Shown: in pieces, positions 58,752 to 64,000 of the stretch
How the letters are laid out: each line of letters starts with the position of its first letter
Position numbering within the stretch: the stretch's first letter is position 1
Assembly (NCBI GenBank): GCA_001051155.2
Contig: JYIP02000003.1
Coordinates: 2,728,001-2,792,000, forward strand
Direction of reading: 5' to 3'
From: Chrysoporthe austroafricana
Taxonomy: Eukaryota; Ascomycota; Sordariomycetes; Diaporthales; Cryphonectriaceae
DNA length: 64,000 bases
Notes under the pieces: generated by a model
What the model was told of the DNA's origin: nothing
Database searches by the model: none
What the model saw: only the letters and a program-made list of their open reading frames with translations
Position numbers and translations under genes: made by a program

Positions 58752-59869
58752 CTACGCCCAGTCATCCGCCGGGATCCTATGCCCCCAGAACCCCCTAAAG
58801 TTCTTCTCCCTCCCCTTCTCAGCAATCAGCTCCACCTCCTTGGGCGTCAGCTTGAAGCTCGGCACCTTCGCCAGGAAGCTCTTGAGCCTCTCCTCCTTGG
58901 AGCTCGTCGTGATCGCCACGGCGCCCTGGTCGATCACCCACCTAAGCGCGATGTCGCCCTCGCCCACCCTGTACTTCTTCGCCAGCTGCGCATACAAGTC
59001 GTCGAGCGGGCCGGGGGAAGCCCGGGTCACAGCCGTGAGCGGCGCGCTGCTCAATGTTAGGACCCTATTGCCAGGCCTGGAGTGCTTCGTGCTGAGAGTG
59101 TCCGGAAGCGGGCGACATAAAGCGCCGCAGGGGGGAAAGGAAGAATACTCACTACGCCGACACGGCTATCCCCTTCTCCCGGTGGTAGTCCAGCAGGTTC
59201 CCGTGCTGAAGGTACGGGTGGAACTCGATCTGGTTAATGGCCGGCACCACCTTGGCCGTCTCCAGCACGGCGTCGAGGTGCTTCTGGACGTAGTTGCTCA
59301 CCCCGATGCTCCGGGCGCGGCCGGACCTCTGGATCGCCTCCATCTCGGCCCACGTGCTCTGCAGCAGCTTCGGGTCGCCGTTCGCGAAGAAGGGCTCGTG
59401 GATCAGGTACAGATCGACGTAGTCCAGCCCCAGCTTCTCGAGGGAGGCGTTGAGGTGGTCCTCGATGCAACCTGCCTCGATCTTGCTGCATTTCGTCGTG
59501 ACGAAGAGCCTTTCGCGCGCGACCCCTGCCTTCTTGATCGCTTGCCCTACCTCCGCCTCGTTTCCGTAGCCCTCGGCCGCATCGATGTGGACCAGGCCAC
59601 ACCCGATCGCCATCACCGTGTCCGCAATGATCTTGTCATCAATGACAGCACGACCCGGACCTCTTTTGTACTTGGCGGTGCCGAGGCCGTAGGCGAGCTT
59701 GGAAAGGTTTAGTTGATGACTCTGTCAGCGGACGGGATGACTGACGGCACGCAAGACTTGCCATTGGGATCTCATGCCCGTCGTTGAGCTTCAGGTTGGG
59801 CAGGTAGCCAAGCTGTTTGGGGCCGGCGCCCGTAGCATCGGGCTTGTGTGGGGCCTCAGAGGAGTTCAT
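58752..59869 (-). CDS. Aldo/keto reductase
   Basis: Three exons: 59762-59869, 59153-59697 and 58752-59046 (315 aa). Family members reduce aldehydes or ketones with NADPH in a TIM barrel. All four catalytic residues are present: D75 and Y80 in [16 protein letters not shown]105 in FVTTKC and H136 in LYLIHEP. Also seen are [18 protein letters not shown], and the nucleotide-contact region near [14 protein letters not shown]. Intron 1 (64 bp) appears to use a GC donor, GCAAGT directly after ATG, with a CAACTAAAC branch and CCAAG acceptor; this gives [14 protein letters not shown]. Intron 2 is 106 bp with GTGAGT. The substrate is unknown; it belongs with fungal reductases acting on ketones such as 2-methylbutyraldehyde-type or xylose-reductase-like compounds, but nothing in the sequence decides this. 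Confidence 0.92.
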
Positions 59870-60568
59870 CTTCGAGGAGGTGCGGATGATTTGACTGGAT
59901 GCCGGGCTCGTTGATGAGATCGAAGTGCGCCTGCTGCAGGACAATGTCTTGCAGAACTTTTGGGAAACCTGAGGCCTTAACATGCGATACATACATAAGA
60001 GTGTAAGACCGGAGTAGAGCGCGGCCTTCTGAGGAGATGATAGCCGACGGGAAGATCATCTAGTGTCACTGCTCGGCTTCGGGACGGCTCATAGTTCATC
60101 GAATTAAGTGCATGCCGATTAATCTTGCTTACCTTAGTCATGTGCGCAATCCTTTCACTATGCTCCACATTCCAAGCGATGTAGTGACTATCATCAACTA
60201 GGTCCATCCGTCTCCAGAGAGACTCGCTGCATGCCCCAATAATACATGAAGTTAGACAAGATGAAGAGGAGGTAGAAGCAGAAGCGACAGGATGATGTAT
60301 GCCGCGAGAATTATTCAATTACTAAGGAGTTACACAGGGGATGGACAACCTGACAAGTACAATGGATGTATCAACGTTCTAGATAGATCCTTACGATTAA
60401 TAGAACGACTACCTAGCGAGCCATCAGTATGCCATTAAATCCAACGCTAGTATGCAGACAATCAAGGATATCATTCAGATGGAATCCCCATAACCCTACC
60501 ATGTTCTCAACCCAACCTATGCAGTCCATGTATGCACGCCGTCATTAAGTTTCGTTGTACGTCGTAAG
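59870..60568. promoter_or_regulatory. Spacer between the reductase and the helicase
   Basis: This 699-bp stretch has both genes on the minus strand, so it holds the reductase promoter and the helicase 3' end. It is more AT-rich than its neighbours. No gene is recognised. Confidence 0.45.
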
Positions 60569-63430
60569 TCACAAGTTATAGTCGTAGTCGTAATCATCGT
60601 GCCCATAAGGATCTGGCGCTTCCGACATGCTGCCAGTCCACATTTCTCGTCCTGGCTCAACACCGCGGGCGGTACCGAAGAACCTGCCCGGCGGCATCAT
60701 CATGGCCCTCTCCTGGTCGATCATTGCCTTCTCAAACCGGGTAAGCTGTCCTTGACAACTATCCGCGCTACCATTCCTATCATCAGTACCACCATGATCT
60801 TTTGCAACATCCGAACTGGAGACAAGGCCGTTTCGATCGCAGAAGTCTACGAAAGCCTTCCAGTTCGGATCCTCCACAAGCAGCCCCCGTCTTCCCACGA
60901 CGATTAGGCCATGTTTGGCTCTCGTTAGGGCGACATTCATCTTGTTGGGCATGCCGATGATGCCCCAACCCATCTTTTGATCCTGTTCGACAAACCTCTT
61001 CCTCGCTCTCGTCACACAAAGGATTACCACACTTCTCTCCAGCCCTTGAAATGCCTCAGTAGGGCCAATATCCACACTCCACATGCCTTCGTACTTAGGA
61101 TGTCTAATGCAGTCCCGCAGGTGTCGAACCTGTGCTTTGTATGGCGACATGATAGACACCTCATTTTGCTGGACCAGTCCTGATCGTACCAAAGACTGTG
61201 CGTAGGCACACGCAATGTCGGCTTCGCCACGGTTGTACCACCCACCAGTGCCCTCCATCAATCCGGTAAGTTCAAGGTCTTCAGGCGAGGAATTGTCGTG
61301 GAATAGGACAGGCCACTTACGACCCCTCCAAAACTCCCATGTTGATAGGCAATCCGTGCTCTTTGCCTCGGGCTCCAGCGTGTCATAGTAAAAGAGCATC
61401 GATGGAATGGCAAGGATGGCCGGATGCGAACGGTAGTTCCGTATGAGATTGGCGAAGGCAGGCCGGAAGACAGGCGGAAGGGGTTGCGTGATTGCTGTAG
61501 GCATTTCCCCGTTCCTGCCGCGAGCAAGAGGATGATCAGCATACACGGAACGGCGGGAGAGACGAGCAAATAGAGATTCCTTGAGGGGTGAGGTTGACAG
61601 CGATGTCCTAGGTCCCAGCTGATGCTCATCACCGGCCATGACAAGCAAGGGCCAATGCTCCTCCGAGTAGAGTTCATCTGGTGGTGATACAATGGTCAGA
61701 GGAATCAAAGCCTCGGGCTCCATTGCCTGGGCTGCTTCGTCAATCAAAAGAGCCGTCCAATGAATTGTGGCCTCAGGCACAGCCTGAGACGGGTTTATCA
61801 TCGCAAATGCTTCCTGAATGCCCTTCTGCATGGCATAGAGATCTTTGTTGGTCATTCTAGCCCTTATTAAGATTGAAGCATCCCGACACGTGGTGACAAT
61901 CACAGGATATCTCATGAGCATTGCGAAAGGAGGTAGCGAGAACTTATCTTGCTGTACAAAGCAGAAAGGGAGAAGAGCATCCGGAACCTCCGCGAACCGT
62001 CGGCAAGGCCTGTTTAGTCGTAACATCTGGCCGGGGACGAGATGACTGATGAGACGTTGACAGAGGATGTCTGCTGCGGGATCTGATGGCGCACAGAGGA
62101 TGATGTGATTATTGTCTGCTGAGTTCCTGACGAGCTGTAAGACCGTTTCGATAATTGTCTTTGTCTTGCCCGTTCCAGGCGGGCCTAAGATCAAGTACGG
62201 CAGCGTGCCGTGGCCGCGTGACCAGATATCCTCGACAGCCCTCTTTTGCTCCCAGTTGAGATCTCTGTCGAAGAACGCCTGATCAAATACTGCCGGGTGG
62301 AGCTTCTCTTGGATGGCCATATCTAGGAAACATGGGAAAAGCATCGAGTTGAGCCAGCCTCCATGAGGAAGTGCTTGTTGTGCCTCGGGTAGAGCATGGC
62401 ACATGGCTAGGTGCCTGTCATTTGAGAGCTGGAACTGGATGTTAAACTTTCCGGTGCACCGAGGTGAGGGTATATGGAGACCGTTCACCCGGAGATGGAG
62501 AGTCTCGGTGACTCGTACGACGCTTAAAACTCTTGCCAGGTAGATTTTGTTGCTCCAACCGGGCGCGGTCTGTGGCAACAATTCAGGTGTAGTCGTGCTC
62601 CTGGCTACCGCTACCTCGGAGAGCCAGTCTCTCATCCCGTGCAGGTTTCCCTTCGGCTCATACAGCAGTTGACGCAGCTCAACGACATCGTCTTCTTCTA
62701 TAAAGGGGTTGTTTTCTCTGAGACCTGGGACGTGTAAGGTAACCAGAGCCTCGCCGGGCATCAGTAACGCAGGTCCTGGCTGGATGAGGACCTCGTGGCC
62801 GTAGAGAGAGCATGCCTCGACCTCCCTAGCTTCGGCCTCCCTTTCCTGCAGGAGATGGTATTGGAAGAAGGCCTCATAATGGCGAGGTCCGAGGCTGGTG
62901 GTGGTGGCGGCGCCGGCGGTGACAGGCGGATCTGTAAAGCGAGGCGCGGGGAGAAAGCTGGCCGCTGGTCCGAGTGAGGTAGCAATGTACGCATCATAGT
63001 TGATGGTCTTCTTGGGAAAGGTGGGGATGGCCTCTGCGGGTAGCGTGTTGATGACGGTGAAAGCCTCGGGGACAAAGGGCCGAGCGTAAATGTTGAAAGC
63101 AGATGGCTCCTCTTCAGCCATATTCACTGCATGCGTGTGAATCGTGGGCTCTGTGGGCTCTGACTGCGGGAGGGGTTGAGCTGTGGCGGGTCTGGTGTAT
63201 GACTTGAGACTCATGTCGAACTCCTCCTCGCCAGCTTGAGCGTTCTTCTTGTTTCCGTTTCTCGTACTTTGTATGCTATTCTCATTGGGCTTTGAGCCGG
63301 GAAAGATTTGGGTGTGATCCGCCGCGTTTGGAATCTGGGAGAGTTCTGGCAGAGCTGGCACATTAGTTTGTGCAACCTGCTTTTTAGTGTTTGGGTTGAC
63401 AATTGGGATGGCACTCGACTGTCGGATCAT
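60569..63430 (-). CDS. Superfamily 1 (Upf1/MOV10-like) RNA or DNA helicase
   Basis: Single exon, 953 aa. The N-terminal 380 residues are poorly conserved; a start at MIRQSSAIPI is the first in frame and fits. Helicase motifs in order: Q-like NWEQKRAVED (392-401), Walker A GPPGTGKT (416-423), DEAAQAMEPEAL (564-575), GDEHQLGP (600-607), RNYRSHP (664-670), then SIMSPYKAQV, PTEAFQGLERSVVILCVTR and NVALTRAKHGLIVVG. All are complete, so an active ATPase is likely. There is no Upf1-type cysteine-rich domain. This layout resembles the MOV10/SDE3 and Hrr1/SAD-3 helicases, which act in small-RNA silencing, as well as uncharacterised fungal helicases; which one cannot be settled here. The C-terminus is acidic/tyrosine-rich (GHDDYDYDYNL). 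Confidence 0.9.
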   Translation of the reverse strand: MIRQSSAIPIVNPNTKKQVAQTNVPALPELSQIPNAADHTQIFPGSKPNENSIQSTRNGNKKNAQAGEEEFDMSLKSYTRPATAQPLPQSEPTEPTIHTHAVNMAEEEPSAFNIYARPFVPEAFTVINTLPAEAIPTFPKKTINYDAYIATSLGPAASFLPAPRFTDPPVTAGAATTTSLGPRHYEAFFQYHLLQEREAEAREVEACSLYGHEVLIQPGPALLMPGEALVTLHVPGLRENNPFIEEDDVVELRQLLYEPKGNLHGMRDWLSEVAVARSTTTPELLPQTAPGWSNKIYLARVLSVVRVTETLHLRVNGLHIPSPRCTGKFNIQFQLSNDRHLAMCHALPEAQQALPHGGWLNSMLFPCFLDMAIQEKLHPAVFDQAFFDRDLNWEQKRAVEDIWSRGHGTLPYLILGPPGTGKTKTIIETVLQLVRNSADNNHIILCAPSDPAADILCQRLISHLVPGQMLRLNRPCRRFAEVPDALLPFCFVQQDKFSLPPFAMLMRYPVIVTTCRDASILIRARMTNKDLYAMQKGIQEAFAMINPSQAVPEATIHWTALLIDEAAQAMEPEALIPLTIVSPPDELYSEEHWPLLVMAGDEHQLGPRTSLSTSPLKESLFARLSRRSVYADHPLARGRNGEMPTAITQPLPPVFRPAFANLIRNYRSHPAILAIPSMLFYYDTLEPEAKSTDCLSTWEFWRGRKWPVLFHDNSSPEDLELTGLMEGTGGWYNRGEADIACAYAQSLVRSGLVQQNEVSIMSPYKAQVRHLRDCIRHPKYEGMWSVDIGPTEAFQGLERSVVILCVTRARKRFVEQDQKMGWGIIGMPNKMNVALTRAKHGLIVVGRRGLLVEDPNWKAFVDFCDRNGLVSSSDVAKDHGGTDDRNGSADSCQGQLTRFEKAMIDQERAMMMPPGRFFGTARGVEPGREMWTGSMSEAPDPYGHDDYDYDYNL

Positions 63431-64000
63431 GTTGGAGTCGTTGTGTATAGTCTCCGGTTGTAAGAGTGGGTCGACTGGGTGGGCGTAGGAGGAGGATGAA
63501 GCTGCTGTTTTGCACGACCATGATATGCATGGGCAAACCCCCCAGACTTTTAGACAGTAGAAAGTTGGAAATTGCTAGGTTGACCATATTCGACTTTTGA
63601 CAGCTCTGCAGAGTATGCTGCCTCAGGACACCCTGCAGAGCGGGTTGCAGATGGGAGAGGTAGGACAACGGGAGCCCCAGGCCTTCGGAAGGCAGCGACG
63701 AGGGTTAGGGTAACAGCGCCCTAGTACGTCCATACATAGTAGTAACTTCAGTGGAATTGCCTGGACGCGCATGGGCGCGCCTGGGCGTGGCCGGGCAGCG
63801 CTCCAGACCCGGCATCAACACACAGCGCACGGCTTGATCCAAAACTTGGGCCCATCTGGTGTGGTGTTATTGTGGAAGATACGGCAAGCAGCTTGGGTGG
63901 GGAGGGGCTTGTCCCGAACGACGCAAAGCACACCAACGAGTCAAATCACACATACCTATGAGATGGCAGCCCGGCGACAGAGTTCGCTGATCGCGTCGAG
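63431..64000. other. Window end, upstream of the helicase
   Basis: This 570-bp stretch should hold the helicase promoter. A GC-rich stretch of CTGGRCG/GGGCG repeats lies at 63756-63800. No gene is recognised. Confidence 0.4.

Noticed and set aside
61110..61140. Hairpin AGGTGTCGAACCT resembling a tRNA T-arm
   Set aside because: It lies inside the helicase coding sequence between conserved motifs and has no other tRNA parts.

Overview
The window is nuclear DNA of a filamentous ascomycete (Pezizomycotina, most likely Sordariomycetes). The evidence is short GT-AG introns with CTAAC/CTGAC branch sites 10-40 bases before the acceptor, moderately GC-rich coding sequence, genes on both strands with 0.3-3 kb gaps, and a set of recognisable fungal orthologues. 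The species cannot be fixed from the sequence. I saw no rRNA, no convincing tRNA, no transposon and no CRISPR array.

Left part (1-18.5 kb), mostly housekeeping: U2 snRNP subunit CUS1/SF3B2 (-), SLY41-like ER transporter (+), origin-recognition subunit ORC5 (-), a Zn2Cys6 transcription factor (+), RuvB-like helicase RVB2 (-), a long coiled-coil protein whose frame is broken by a 10-base loss inside a 51-bp tandem repeat (+), and UFD1 (+).

Centre (18.9-40.6 kb), the unusual part: eight neighbouring loci encode small, diverged Myb/SANT-like proteins. Each has a short N-terminal helical domain followed by a low-complexity, charged, nuclear-looking tail. They are called here A (-), B (+), C (-), D (+), the E array (+), F (-), G (+) and H (+). 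In the E array (28.7-32.4 kb), nine different ATG-starting exons follow one another. Each encodes only the first part of the domain, and each ends in reading phase 2 at a GT donor. Only one recognised set of 3' exons follows, and its acceptor supplies the single base needed. This matches variable first exons spliced to a constant tail, the layout of vertebrate UGT1A and protocadherin clusters. I know of no such description in a fungus. The splicing is inferred, not shown.

Right part (42.1-63.4 kb) returns to known genes: mitochondrial HSP60 (+), cofilin (+), GET5-like (-) and NOP2 (+) on a shared 322-bp promoter, BYR4-type septation regulator (-), XRCC4-like end-joining factor (+), an aldo/keto reductase with a probable GC-AG intron (-), and an SF1 Upf1/MOV10-like helicase (-).

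Exon joins were worked out by hand from splice consensus, phase and protein fit. All give intact reading frames, but none has been checked against transcripts.
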